A stretch of 25,000 nt of DNA from Prorocentrum cordatum (GCA_963575745.1 CAUYUJ010009772.1:1-25000), one strand, 5' to 3'. Positions 1 through 8,790 are shown, counted from the stretch's first letter. The notes: a model not told the origin generated them from the letters alone. A program made the numbers and translations.

Positions 1-40
<40 letters not shown>

Positions 41-67
41 CGTAGTAGTAGTATTAGTCGTAGTAGC

Positions 68-118
<51 letters not shown>

Positions 119-420
119 CATAGTAATAGTAGTAGTAGTGGTAGTAATAGGAGCAGTAGTAGTAGTACTAGTAGTAGTAGTAGTAGTAGTAGTTGTTGTA
201 GTTGTAGCGGTAGTAGTATTAGTAGGAGAGATAATAACAAGAGTAGAAGTAACCGCATTATTAGTAGTAAAGTTTCCAATGATGGCACTATTAGTATTAC
301 TATTATTAGTACGCTTAGTGTTACGATTCTTACTCGTATTACTAGTAGTCTTAGTATTAGCAGTACTACTTGTAAGTGTTTCCTATTTGTATGAATAACA
401 CCCATCTCATTGTACAATGA
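1..420. repeat. (TAG)n microsatellite grading into degenerate TAG/ATT triplets
   Basis: Nearly pure TAG triplets fill roughly 1-200. They then decay into a period-3 mixture of AGT, ATT and ACT to about 420, where an unrelated CAT tract begins. Long frames crossing it encode only homopolymer-like V/L runs, so there is no coding signal. The tract runs off the left edge, so its full length is unknown. Confidence 0.95.
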
Positions 421-580
421 TTAATAATGGTATCATCCTCATCGTCATCAACAGCAGCAGCATTATCATCATCTGGAACATCCTCAGCACCATCTAGACC
501 ATCATCAACAACAACAGCACCATCATCATCGTCATCCGCATCATCATCCACTTTGTCATCACCAGCAGCAGCATCATCAT
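421..580 (+). repeat. CAT-type trinucleotide tract (higher-order repeat copy 1)
   Basis: Degenerate CAT/CAG/CAA triplets directly precede the conserved segment at 581. The same tract-to-segment junction recurs at about 6483, which makes this the first module of a duplicated composite repeat. Confidence 0.85.
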
Positions 581-775
581 AATTATTCACTGCGTGGAGT
601 TCCCCATATGTGCATATATTCGCATGGACCTGTCCGCCGTGAATGTCTAGGCGCAAGAGCTTTCGAATATAAACGGGCTTCAGTTGTGACGGTCTGGTCA
701 TGAATCTAACTGAGAATAAATTGACGTGTGGATGAGCCTCAGTAGTACGAGCGCGTCTCTGCGCATGAGCCTGGG
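581..775. repeat. Conserved ~195-bp segment, copy A of the higher-order repeat
   Basis: This non-low-complexity segment is repeated at 6484-6680. Over the first 143 bp the two copies differ at five sites, all transitions, and three of those would change an amino acid in the open minus-strand frame. That argues against protein-level selection. It abuts a CAT tract on the left and a 10-bp-period array on the right in both copies. Its function is unknown; it could be a non-coding RNA, a retroposon fragment or simply a recent duplication. Confidence 0.85.
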
Positions 776-893
776 TCCTCCTGGGGCCTCCTGGGGCCTC
801 CTGGAACCTACTGGGGCTTCCTGGGGCCTCCAGGAGCCTCTTGGGGCCTCCTGGGGCCTCCTGGGACCTCCTAGGGAGGATTCGTGCCCCAGG
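763..893. repeat. 10-bp-period minisatellite (CTGGGGCCTC)n, first array of copy A
   Basis: The unit CTGGGGCCTC repeats in exact 10-bp register for about 13 copies with single-base variants. The related copy is at 6665-6750. Confidence 0.9.
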
Positions 894-1005
894 AGAAGCC
901 CAATATATGGTCCAGGGCTTGTGCCCCCCCTCCCCCCCAATGCTGATGCCATTGGCCCCCCCCCCCTCGCGCGATGGTCCCCCCCGCTGATGCCCCGCGC
1001 CTGTG

Positions 1006-1165
1006 GGCGTGGCGTGGTGCTGCGCTGCGGTGCTCCCCTCCCCCCCCCTGTGGATGTGGTGTGGTGCTGTGGTGGTTCAGAGGTGGGCGTGGCGTGGTGC
1101 TGCGCTGCGGTGCCCCCCTCCCCCCCCCCTGTGGATGTGGTGTGGTGCTGTGGTGGTTCAGAGGT
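1006..1165. repeat. Tandem 79-bp duplication inside the TIR insertion
   Basis: Two adjacent near-identical units each run from GGGCGTGGCGTGGTGC to GTGGTGGTTCAGAGGT. They are separated only by variation in the length of a poly-C stretch. Confidence 0.85.
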
Positions 1166-1337
1166 CGTCGTCGTCGTGGTCGTCGTCGTCCTCGTCGTCC
1201 TCGTCGTCGTCGTCGTCGTCATCGTCGTCGTCGCCATCGTCGCCTTCGTCATCGTCGGCGTCGCCGCCGCCGCCGGCGTCGTCGCCGCCGCAGCCGTCGT
1301 CGTCGTCGTGGTTGTCGTCGTCGTCGCCGTCGTCGTA

Positions 1338-1376
<39 letters not shown>

Positions 1377-1377
1377 T
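1163..1377 (+). repeat. (TCG)n microsatellite
   Basis: About 215 bp of TCG triplets with CCG, TGG and CAT variants lie between the 79-bp duplication and a G-rich stretch. All six frames give low-complexity peptides only. Confidence 0.95.
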
Positions 1378-1479
1378 CTGGGAACATACCATCTGGGGGG
1401 TGGGGGGGGGCGAGAAATCCTGGGACCATACCATCTGGGGGGGGAGGGGTGGGGGCCCGTGGGCCCGGAGCCCAGGATC

Positions 1480-1716
1480 ATATATAGCAACAGAGGTACA
1501 TAAAACATTGCGGATTGGGGCCACAGGAGAAGGGAGCAATATATAGGAACACACGTAAACACACCAACGACTCGTGCCCCAGGAGAGGCCCTATAGGAAC
1601 ATAAGTACACAGGAGAAGGACAATCTATAGAAACATACGTATAACATCAAGGATTCGTGCTCCAGGTGAGGCCCAATCTATAGGAGCATACGTACAACAC
1701 ATAGGATTGGAGCCAC
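1480..1716. repeat. ~55-bp tandem array, copy A
   Basis: Units share ATAGGAACA, ACGTA, AACA and then GGATT/GACTCGTGCC followed by CAGGAGA and GGCCCAAT. Spacing varies between about 34 and 59 bp. The first unit of the array lies at 884-908, left of the inserted block. Copy B of the array is at 6750-7020. Confidence 0.75.
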
Positions 1717-1975
1717 TCATGTTGCCTTCTGAAGCCTCCTGCTCCTGGGGCCTCTCGGGGCCTCCTGTTGCCTTCCGAGACCTCCTGGCGCTTCCTCTGG
1801 CCTCCTGGGGCCTCCTATGGCTTCCTGAGGCCTCCCGGAGCTTCCTGGAGCCTCCTAAAGCCTCTTGGGACATCCTGTGGCCTCTTGAGTCTTTCTGTGG
1901 CCTCCTGATGCCTCCTGGGACCTCATGTGGTCTCCTGGTGCCTCCTGGAGCATGTTGGAGCCTCCTGCGGCATCT
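1717..1975. repeat. 10-bp-period minisatellite, second array of copy A
   Basis: Decamers related to CCTCCTGGGG (CCTCCTGGAG, CTTCCTGAGG, CCTCTTGGGA and similar) continue in 10-bp register for about 25 units. They match 7025-7290 in copy B. Confidence 0.85.
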
Positions 1976-2110
1976 GAGGCGAATCTGTGCCCACGAGTCT
2001 GGCACCGATCGAGACATCCTCAAAATCTGTCACACCTGGGGGGTGAAAGTGAACGCCTCGCTCGAGACATCCTCCAAATCTGCTCCGAAAGCGAAGGATG
2101 TTGGGACAGA
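1976..2110 (-). repeat. 152-bp satellite, unit left of the LINE insertion
   Basis: The sequence contains the satellite's GAGACATCCTC core twice and the sub-block TCTGCTCCGAAAGCG. It stops at AAGGATGTTGGGACAGA, exactly where the LINE begins. The array resumes at 5141 with the same 17 bp. Confidence 0.85.
2094..2110. repeat. LINE target-site duplication, left copy
   Basis: AAGGATGTTGGGACAGA is identical to 5141-5157. The bases before it (GCG) belong to the satellite and the bases after it (GGTCAA) belong to the LINE tail, so the boundary is sharp. Confidence 0.85.
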
Positions 2111-2130
2111 GGTCAAGGTCAAGGTCAAGC
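2111..2130 (-). repeat. LINE 3' tail (TTGACC)3
   Basis: Three perfect hexamers (GGTCAA on the plus strand) lie between the 3' UTR and the left target duplication. Short 3' microsatellites of this kind take the place of poly-A in RTE-type and I-type LINEs. Confidence 0.8.
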
Positions 2131-2220
2131 CCGTGCGCCGGAAGGCGAGCCCATAGAGGGCACAGGCGGTGGCAATCGGCAGCGTGCTACACACGCGCGC
2201 GCCACGGTGAGACAGCGTAT

Positions 2221-4971
2221 TCATAGGGAATGGCAGCAGAAATTATGAAAATCGTCGGCGCGCATTTGGAAAACATCTGGTGACCAGGATCGCCATTGAG
2301 AGCCGATCACACGGCCGAAATCTTCCAATTTGCTTGTCCATGTAAGACACGGCCGGCCTGCTCTACGATTACCGCGTGGTGACCAGTTCAGAACTCTCGT
2401 GATGTACCTCGTCTCCGGCAGCTGCTGGACAAATTCTGCAAACGACCAATATTGATGAACACATTGTTCTGCCCATGTGCGAATACCAGCACGCGCGACG
2501 AAGTAACGTGCACGCTCGTGCCAAACATGCAGTACATCATGCCATGGGCCATCCCAATCAACGTCCGGAGGTGGTCCAACGACTTGTCGTACGAGGCGAC
2601 GAAATTCGATATCCATTGTTTTCAAATCATCCAAATATAGCGGGCGATGCTCTGCCGCAAAACACGCCACTGTCGTTACGACGGAATTGAACAATTTCAA
2701 TCGCTGTGTGACCGAGGCTCGCTTGTCACACAGAATACGATGATTCGCATAGAACGCCTTGGCTGCACATTGCATGTGGTAATTCAAATCCAGAGTGCGG
2801 GAATCTGCTCCCCCTGTGGACAGCATGCAACCCAACCATTTATGAGCAGAGTCCCTGTTGATCACGTCGATTGTCAGACCATTCGGCGTCTGGATCGTGG
2901 AGGGGGCTTGTGCTGTAGTGGTAAGCGCCTTGGTCTTTTTCGCGTTAAGGACAAGCCCGACCTTCAGCAGCTCCGACACGAGCGCGTCGAGTAAGAAGCA
3001 CACCTCCCTTTCCGAATATGCGAATAGAAGCAAGTCGTCTGCGAAGCGCAGGTTGGTCAGATGCTCTCCACCATCTACAAGATCTATTCCCAGATGCCGA
3101 ACTTTCTGCTTCCAGCGCGACATTGCCCATTCCATGGCGGACGTGAACAACTTGGCACTCAGTACGCACCCTTGGCGGACGCCAGCAGAAATAGGGAATT
3201 CATCACTGTAAGTGCTTTCGCCAGCAATCACACCCACTTGGTCCGCATAGAGTTGTCGAATGAGCCAAACCATATGGTCGGACACCCCATGATCACGGAG
3301 TGCTTGCCACAGTGGATCCCATGCCACCTTGTCAAAAGCTTTCGACAAGTCCAAACTGACGATCCAAATCGGTATTCCTACGGCGAGCGTTTTCTGAAAG
3401 ACAATGTTGGCAGTAACCACGTGCTCCTCGAGGCGACGACCGGACCGGAACCCATGTTGTTCTTCAGGTTGTGCATGCTCCAATGCATCTTCGATCCTGC
3501 CCAAGACCAGGTAGGAGAACAACTTGTAGAATAGCCGCAGACATGCAATAGGTCTGAAATCCGAAACTGTTTTAGCACTTGCCATCTTCTCCAGCATCTT
3601 GAAGACTGTACGTCTCCAATCGTCTGGAACGATGCCGTGCGCAAACAACTGGTTGCACAACCTCAGCAAAGTACTGCGAAAGAGCGGCGGACTTTGATGC
3701 AGGAGCTCTGCGACGAGACCTTTACTATCTGCAGCCTTGTTCTTCTTCATCCGGTCAATGGCGATGTCCAGTTCGTCCTCGTCGAAACTAGGCTCGGTAG
3801 TGGCGGGGTTCGCCGGCGGGCGCTGGTAAGTGCCGCTGAAGATCTCACGCATGGCTGTAGCAAAGTCCGCGGGGCTCGGTTGAACTGCTCTCTTCTTGCC
3901 CGAAAACGTGTTTAACATCTGCCGCAACGCTTTCCACTTTGATGATTGGCCTACGTATGTAGAAATCTGCGCAGATCGCCACCGGCGACTTTCCTTCCGC
4001 ATCGTACGGCGGATCTTGAAAGTGAGATCTTTCATCTCTGCCTGTCCACCCGCACGGCGTCGAGCTAGCCGCAAAGACGTGAGAGCTGGAGATGGTTTGA
4101 ATCGAAATGTCTTCGAACCCGCGCTCCCGTGCTTGAATCCCGCTTTGTGCAGCATGTTCTCCGCGCAGCTGAACGACGAGACCCGTGAGAGCAAAACTGG
4201 GTCGCTCAATACTTCCCAATACTTCGACGGCTCCCCGCGTACATCCAGAATAGGCCGCCAACCCTTCAAACTATTGTTCTTCCGGTTGCTGTTGACACGT
4301 CGGCCAACGAAAGATAGCTCACAATGCACCGTTCGATGATCCAGTCCAACGCCAATTGCTTGATCGACATTGGAAGCAACGTGACCGAAACTAGAACCAG
4401 CGACGATGTAATCCAGTTGGACAAGAGCGCCGTCGAAACTACGTCTGCATGTCCAGGAATTCTCAGGAAGTGTTGGCCCAAAGCGACTGTAGATCGACAG
4501 CCCATGTTGAAGAAGCCATTGCACTAACAAACGTCCACGGTCATTGCGAACGCCACTGCCGGCAGCACCAAGTGATGACTGATCATCTCCGGCCACGAGT
4601 GCACCGACATGCGCATTGAAGTCCCCGCCGATGATGGTCAGGGCATCGGCACCCCCATCGCCTTCAAGAAGAATCGACAAGAGATCATATAAAGCGTCCG
4701 CTTCGGCATCGTCGCTCCAAGAAGTGGGGAAGTACACAGCTATCGCCCTGACAACCTTCCCCGCGATTGAAAAATCCAGTGCGCAACATCGGGGACTGAA
4801 AGCATGAAACTGTATATTTGAGATTCGCTTCCGAAACTTTGGCGATACAGCAATGCCCACACCATGGTGCGAGGAACCACCAGAGAGAAACAGAGAGTCA
4901 CCACTGCTGGTTTCCACAACTTCCTCCCTATCCTGCCGCCACGTTTCAGCTATGAACAAAATATCGTACAT
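2221..4971 (-). CDS. LINE polyprotein: AP-endonuclease-like domain plus reverse transcriptase
   Basis: The product would nick target DNA and copy the element RNA at the nick (target-primed reverse transcription). Residue numbers here start at the TTG codon at 4974, one codon before the first ATG. Visible endonuclease motifs are AETW (9-12), GGDFNAHVG (116-124), LDYIV (187-191) and LDHRTV (211-216), where the usual SDH is LDH. The reverse transcriptase shows RPIACL (~474), LDLSKAFDKV (541-550, motif A), GVRQGCVLS (598-606, motif B), FADD (644-647, motif C) and KWLGCML (712-718, motif E). A C-terminal GRPCLTW (873-879) is typical of LINE tails. There is no internal stop and the end is a TGA at 2221-2223. 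The first ATG is 4971, but the same frame is open back to a TAG at 5098-5100. That extension holds TCTKNLQSI, which looks like the first endonuclease strand with its metal-binding Asn. So this start probably truncates the true protein by at least 42 residues. Confidence 0.9.
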   Translation of the reverse strand: MYDILFIAETWRQDREEVVETSSGDSLFLSGGSSHHGVGIAVSPKFRKRISNIQFHAFSPRCCALDFSIAGKVVRAIAVYFPTSWSDDAEADALYDLLSILLEGDGGADALTIIGGDFNAHVGALVAGDDQSSLGAAGSGVRNDRGRLLVQWLLQHGLSIYSRFGPTLPENSWTCRRSFDGALVQLDYIVAGSSFGHVASNVDQAIGVGLDHRTVHCELSFVGRRVNSNRKNNSLKGWRPILDVRGEPSKYWEVLSDPVLLSRVSSFSCAENMLHKAGFKHGSAGSKTFRFKPSPALTSLRLARRRAGGQAEMKDLTFKIRRTMRKESRRWRSAQISTYVGQSSKWKALRQMLNTFSGKKRAVQPSPADFATAMREIFSGTYQRPPANPATTEPSFDEDELDIAIDRMKKNKAADSKGLVAELLHQSPPLFRSTLLRLCNQLFAHGIVPDDWRRTVFKMLEKMASAKTVSDFRPIACLRLFYKLFSYLVLGRIEDALEHAQPEEQHGFRSGRRLEEHVVTANIVFQKTLAVGIPIWIVSLDLSKAFDKVAWDPLWQALRDHGVSDHMVWLIRQLYADQVGVIAGESTYSDEFPISAGVRQGCVLSAKLFTSAMEWAMSRWKQKVRHLGIDLVDGGEHLTNLRFADDLLLFAYSEREVCFLLDALVSELLKVGLVLNAKKTKALTTTAQAPSTIQTPNGLTIDVINRDSAHKWLGCMLSTGGADSRTLDLNYHMQCAAKAFYANHRILCDKRASVTQRLKLFNSVVTTVACFAAEHRPLYLDDLKTMDIEFRRLVRQVVGPPPDVDWDGPWHDVLHVWHERARYFVARAGIRTWAEQCVHQYWSFAEFVQQLPETRYITRVLNWSPRGNRRAGRPCLTWTSKLEDFGRVIGSQWRSWSPDVFQMRADDFHNFCCHSL

Positions 4972-5140
4972 CAAACTCGAAAGTTCGTATTGGAAATCTT
5001 CAAATCGAGCTTCCTCACGGATGCTCTGTAAATTCTTCGTGCATGTGCGAATGTGTACTTCAAGACTGTTGTCTGCGTCCGCCTCCGGCCGAAGCTCCTA
5101 CAAGTCATCCTCAACCCCCTCCTCCACGGCGTCGCGTACC

Positions 5141-5157
5141 AAGGATGTTGGGACAGA
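5141..5157. repeat. LINE target-site duplication, right copy
   Basis: These 17 bp are identical to 2094-2110 and continue without a break into the satellite (AAAACAAGCAAACCGC). The preceding GCGTACC belongs to the 5' end of the LINE. Confidence 0.85.
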
Positions 5158-6105
5158 AAACAAGCAAACCGCTTGAGAAAGCCCCACAAAACGGCCGCGA
5201 ACGGGACCGTGAGATGACCCCTGGCGGCCCCCCTTCGGAGGGTGAAAATGAGCGCCTCGCTGGAGACATCCTCCAAATCTGCTCCGAAAGCGAAGGATGT
5301 TGGGACAGAAAACAATCAAACCGCTTGAGACAGCCCCACAAAACGGCCGCGAACGGGACCGTGAGACAACCCCTGGCGGCTCCCCTTAGGGACGTGAAAA
5401 TGAGCGCCTCGCTCGAGACATCCTCCAAATCTGCTCCGAAAGCGAAGGATGCTGGGACAGAAAACAAGCAAACCGCTTGAGACAGCCCCACAAAACGGCC
5501 GCGAAAGGGACCGTGAGACAACCCCTGGCGGCTCCCCTTAGGGGGGTGAAAATGAGCGCCTCGCTCGAGAAATCCTCCAAATCTGCTCCGAAAGCGAAGG
5601 ATGTTGGGGCAGAAAGCAAGCAAACCGCTTGAGACATCCCCACAAAACGGCAGCGAATGTGACCGTGAGACAACCCCTGGCGGCTCCCATGAGCGCTTCG
5701 CTCGAGACATCCTCCGAATCTGATCCGAAAACAAAGGATGTTTGGACAGAAGACAAGCAAACCGCTTGAGACAGCCCCACAAAACGGCCGCGGACGGGAC
5801 CGTGAGATAACCCCTCGGCGGCTCCCCTTAGGGGGGTGAAAATGAGCGCCTCGCTCGAGACATCCTCCAAATCTGTTCCGAAAGCGAAGGATGTTGGGAC
5901 AAAAAACAATCAAACCGCTTGAGACAGCCCCACAAAACGGCCGCGAACGGGACCGTGAGACAACCCCTGGCGGCTCCCCTTAGGAGGGTGAAAATGAGCG
6001 CCTCGCTCGAGACATCCTCCGAATCTGCTCCGAAAGCGAAGGATGTTGGGACAGAAAACAGGCAAACCGCTTGAGGTATCCCCACAATACGGCCGCGAAC
6101 GGGGC
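5141..6105 (-). repeat. 152-bp satellite array, about 6.4 units
   Basis: The marker AAGGATG starts at 5141, 5293, 5445, 5597, 5734, 5887 and 6039. The spacings are 152, 152, 152, 137, 153 and 152. Each unit carries AAACCGCTTGAGACA, CACAAAACGGC, CCCTGGCGGCTCCC, ATGAGCGCCTCGCTCGAGAC and TCTGCTCCGAAAGCG. On the minus strand each unit contains GAGGATGTCTCGAGCGAG, the core shared with later satellites. Minus-strand open frames cross it, but 152 is not a multiple of 3, so the same DNA is read in changing frames. That points to non-coding satellite. Confidence 0.95.
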
Positions 6106-6265
6106 GTGCGTGAGTCTCAGCATGAATAAGTCTGAGTAGGAGTAGGTCTGAGTATGAGTATGTCTGAGTATGAGTAATTTTGTGTGAGGAAGTCTGTGTA
6201 TGAGTAAGTCTGAGTGTGAGTCAGTCTGTGTATGAGTAAGTCTGGGTATGAGGAGGAGAGGGGAG
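6106..6265. repeat. ~12-bp array TCTGAGTATGAG, copy A
   Basis: Imperfect repeats of TCTGAGTATGAG / TCTGTGTATGAGTAAG follow the end of the satellite (GCGTGCGTGAGTCTCA). The copy at 7766-7920 has the same order and flanks. Confidence 0.85.
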
Positions 6266-6289
6266 GAGAAGGAGAAGGAGGAGAAGTCG

Positions 6290-6333
6290 GCGGCGTCCAA
6301 GAAATAACAAGAACCCCATCTTAGGATATGGGG
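6290..6333 (+). repeat. CCCCAT/ATGGGG hairpin element, copy 1
   Basis: GGCGTCCAAGAAATAACAAG leads into CCCCATCTTAGGATATGGGG, a 6-bp inverted repeat with an 8-base loop. A CAT tract follows at once. The same block occurs at 7948-7992 and, inverted, at 14871-14913 and 14949-14991. Confidence 0.75.
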
Positions 6334-6483
6334 AATAATCACCATCATCAGCATCATCATCAGCATCATCATCATCTAAACCATCATCAACATCATCTGA
6401 ATCAGCATCATCATCATCAGCATCATCATCATCATCACCATGATCATCATCAGCATCATCATCACGGGCATCATCGTCATCGT
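6334..6483 (+). repeat. CAT microsatellite separating higher-order repeat copies
   Basis: CAT triplets with CAG, CAA and CAC variants lie between the hairpin element and the conserved segment of copy B. Confidence 0.9.
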
Positions 6484-6680
6484 AATTATTCGCTGCGTGG
6501 AGCTCCCCATATGTGCATGTATTCGCATGGACCTGTCTGCCGTGAATGTCTAGGCGCAAGAGCTTTCGAATATAAACGGGCTTCAGTTGTGACGGTCTGG
6601 TCATGAATCTAACTGAGAATGAATTGCAATGTGAATGAGCCTCAGTAGTACGAGCGCGTCTCTGCGCATGAGCCTGGGGC
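6484..6680. repeat. Conserved ~195-bp segment, copy B
   Basis: It is homologous to 581-775, with five transitions in the first 143 bp. After 6626 a few short changes appear before the decamer array resumes. Confidence 0.85.
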
Positions 6681-6750
6681 CTCCTGGGGCCTCCTGAAAC
6701 CTACTGGGGCGTCCTGGGGTCTCCAGGAGCCTCCTGGGACCTCCTAGGGA
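6665..6750. repeat. 10-bp-period minisatellite, first array of copy B
   Basis: CTGGGGCCTC decamers, about eight copies. This is shorter than the 763-893 counterpart, so copy number has changed since duplication. Confidence 0.85.
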
Positions 6751-7020
6751 GACTTCGTGCCCCAGGAGAGGCCCAATCTATAGTAACAGACTTACATAAA
6801 ACATTGCGGATTAGAGCCACAGGAGAAGGGCAATGTATAGGAACACACGTAAAACACCAAGGACTCGTGCCCCAGGAGAGGCCCAATATATAGGAACAGA
6901 AGTAAAACATGCAGGATTGTGTACACAGGAGAAGGACTATCTGTAGAAACATACGTATAACATCAAGGAATCGTGCTCCAGGTGAGGCCTAATCGGCAGG
7001 AGCATACGTAAAACACATGG
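6751..7020. repeat. ~55-bp tandem array, copy B (uninterrupted)
   Basis: It has the same unit as 1480-1716. Here it runs without the 571-bp inserted block and so acts as the empty-site reference for that insertion. Confidence 0.75.
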
Positions 7021-7295
7021 GATTGGAGCCACTCCTGTTGTCTTCTGAGGCCTCCTGCTCCTGGGGCCTCTCGGGGCCTCCTGTCGCCGTCCGAGGCAGC
7101 CTGGCGCTTCCTGTGGCCTCCTGAGGCCTCCTGTGGCTTCCTGAGGCCTTCTGGAGCTTCCTGGGACCTCCTAAAGCCTCTTGGGACATCCTGTGGCCTC
7201 TTGAGTCTTTCTGTTGCCTCTTGCTGCCTCCTGGGACCTCATGTGGTCTCCTGGGGCCTCCTGGAACCTGTTGGAGCCTCCTGTGGCATTCTGAA
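7021..7295. repeat. 10-bp-period minisatellite, second array of copy B
   Basis: CCTCCTGGGG-type decamers in register, homologous to 1717-1975. Confidence 0.85.
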
Positions 7296-7765
7296 AAGAA
7301 TCTGCGCCCACGAGCCTGGCCACCAAAACAGGCAAACCGATCGAGACATCCTCAAAATCTGGCCCACCTGGGGTGTGAAAATGAGCGCCTCGCTCGAGAC
7401 ATCCTCCAAATCTGCTCCGAAAGCGAAGGATGTTGGGGCAGAAAGCAAGCAAACCGCTTGAGACATCCCCACAAAACGGCCGCGAACGGGACCGTGAGAT
7501 AACCCCTGGCAGCTCCCCTAGGGGGGTGAAAATGAGCGCCTCGCTCGAGACATCCTCCACATCTGCTCCGAAAGCGAAAGATGCGGAGGCAGAAAGCAAG
7601 CAACCCGCTTGAGACATCCCCACAAAACGGCAGCGAACGGGACCGTGAGATAACCCCTGGCGGCTCGCCTTAGGGGGGTGACAATGAACACCTCGCTCGA
7701 GACATTCTCACAATCTGCTCTGGTAGCACCGCTTGAGGCATCCCCACAATACGGCCGCGAACGGG
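7296..7765 (-). repeat. 152-bp satellite array of copy B, about 3 units
   Basis: AAGGATG/AAAGATG markers lie at 7426 and 7577, 151 bp apart, with diverged outer units. The right end (CCGCTTGAGGCATCCCCACAATACGG onward, described by position 7730-7765) matches the end of the first array near 6066-6105. This shows that the array termini duplicated together with the whole module. Confidence 0.9.
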
Positions 7766-7920
7766 GCGTGCGTGAGTCTCACCATGAATAAGTCTGAGTA
7801 GAGGTAGGTCTGAGTATGAGTAGGTCTGAGTATGAGTAATTTTGTATGTGAGTAAGTCCGGGTATGAGTAAGTCTGAGTGTGAGTCAGTCTGTGTATGAG
7901 TAAGTCTGGGTATGAGGAGG
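7766..7920. repeat. ~12-bp array TCTGAGTATGAG, copy B
   Basis: Same unit, order and flanks as 6106-6265. Confidence 0.85.
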
Positions 7921-7947
7921 AGAGGGGAGGAGAAGAGGAAGGAGGAG

Positions 7948-7992
7948 TAGGAGGCGTCCAAGTAAAAACAAGAACCCCATCTTAGGATATGG
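7948..7992 (+). repeat. CCCCAT/ATGGG hairpin element, copy 2
   Basis: GGCGTCCAAGTAAAAACAAG is followed by the CCCCAT...ATGGG inverted repeat and then, again, by a CAT tract. Confidence 0.75.
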
Positions 7993-8068
7993 GAAATCAT
8001 CATCATCAGCATCATCATCATCAGCAGCAGCATAATCACATCCGCATCATCAACATCAGCAGCATCAC

Positions 8069-8109
<41 letters not shown>

Positions 8110-8110
8110 G

Positions 8111-8157
<47 letters not shown>

Positions 8158-8648
8158 GTATCAGTAGCATCATCATCATCAGCATCATCATCACCGTCAT
8201 CATCAGCATCATCGTCAGTGGTAACGTCATCAGCAGCAACAGCATCAGCATTAGCATCATCATCAAAATCATCAAGAGCATCATTATCAGAGAAGTTAAC
8301 AAAAGCAGCATCACCAGCATCATCATCATCATACTCATACTCATCACCATCATCAGCATCATCAGCAGCAGCATCATCAGCATCATCACCATCACCATCG
8401 ACATCATCATCAGCAACATTAGCATCATCGTCATCATCATCATCGTCGTCAGCATCAATATCAGCATAATCATCATCAGCATCATCAGCATCAGCATCAT
8501 CAGCATCAGTTTCATCGTCAGTCTCATCGTCATCGTCATCGTCATGATCATCAGTACCGCCACGAAACGTCATCCGTATCATCGTCATCACCATAAGCAT
8601 CGCCGTCCGCATCCTCATCATCATCATCAACATCAACATCATCATCAG

Positions 8649-8680
<32 letters not shown>

Positions 8681-8687
8681 ACATCAA

Positions 8688-8738
<51 letters not shown>

Positions 8739-8790
8739 CATCATCATCCTCTGCAGCATCCTCATCATCATCCTCTGCAGCATCACCTGG
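7993..8790 (+). repeat. ~800-bp CAT microsatellite
   Basis: CAT triplets are nearly pure around 8065-8155 and 8650-8740, and degenerate (CAG, CAA, CGT) elsewhere. The minus strand reads as long poly-Asp. Interruptions are mostly GCT (Ala) rather than synonymous GAC, so there is no sign of selection for an acidic protein. Confidence 0.95.

Larger units (their letters stand above)
909..1479. mobile_element. MITE-like insertion with terminal inverted repeats
   Basis: The ends read GGTCCAGGGCT and AGCCCAGGATC. The reverse complement of the right end matches the left at 9 of 11 positions. Both flanks carry ATATAT (903-908 and 1480-1485), a possible but low-complexity target duplication. The corresponding place in copy B (about 6775-6783) reads straight through the 55-bp array without this block, so the block looks inserted. 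Inside are a 79-bp duplication, a TCG microsatellite and two ACCATACCATCTGGGG-like motifs. No transposase is encoded, so if mobile it would be non-autonomous. Microsatellite expansion within an older array is the alternative. Confidence 0.55.
2111..5140 (-). mobile_element. LINE retrotransposon with APE and RT domains, bounded by a 17-bp TSD
   Basis: A 3.03-kb element lies on the minus strand within the 152-bp satellite. Its 3' end (plus-strand 2111-2130) is three GGTCAA units, which read TTGACC repeats on its own strand, instead of poly-A. Its 5' end at 5140 is directly adjacent to the right target duplication. One open frame covers almost the whole element. A single APE-RT polyprotein without RNase H, plus a short tandem-repeat tail, is typical of RTE-like LINEs; that clade assignment is inference. 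The 3' UTR is only about 110 bp. The sharp TSD and unbroken frame suggest recent insertion. Confidence 0.9.

Noticed and set aside
5098-6105. Overlapping minus-strand open frames with recurring AVLWGCLKRF-like peptides
   Set aside because: They are the 152-bp satellite read in successive frames. The period is not a multiple of 3, and the peptides have no start context or domain.
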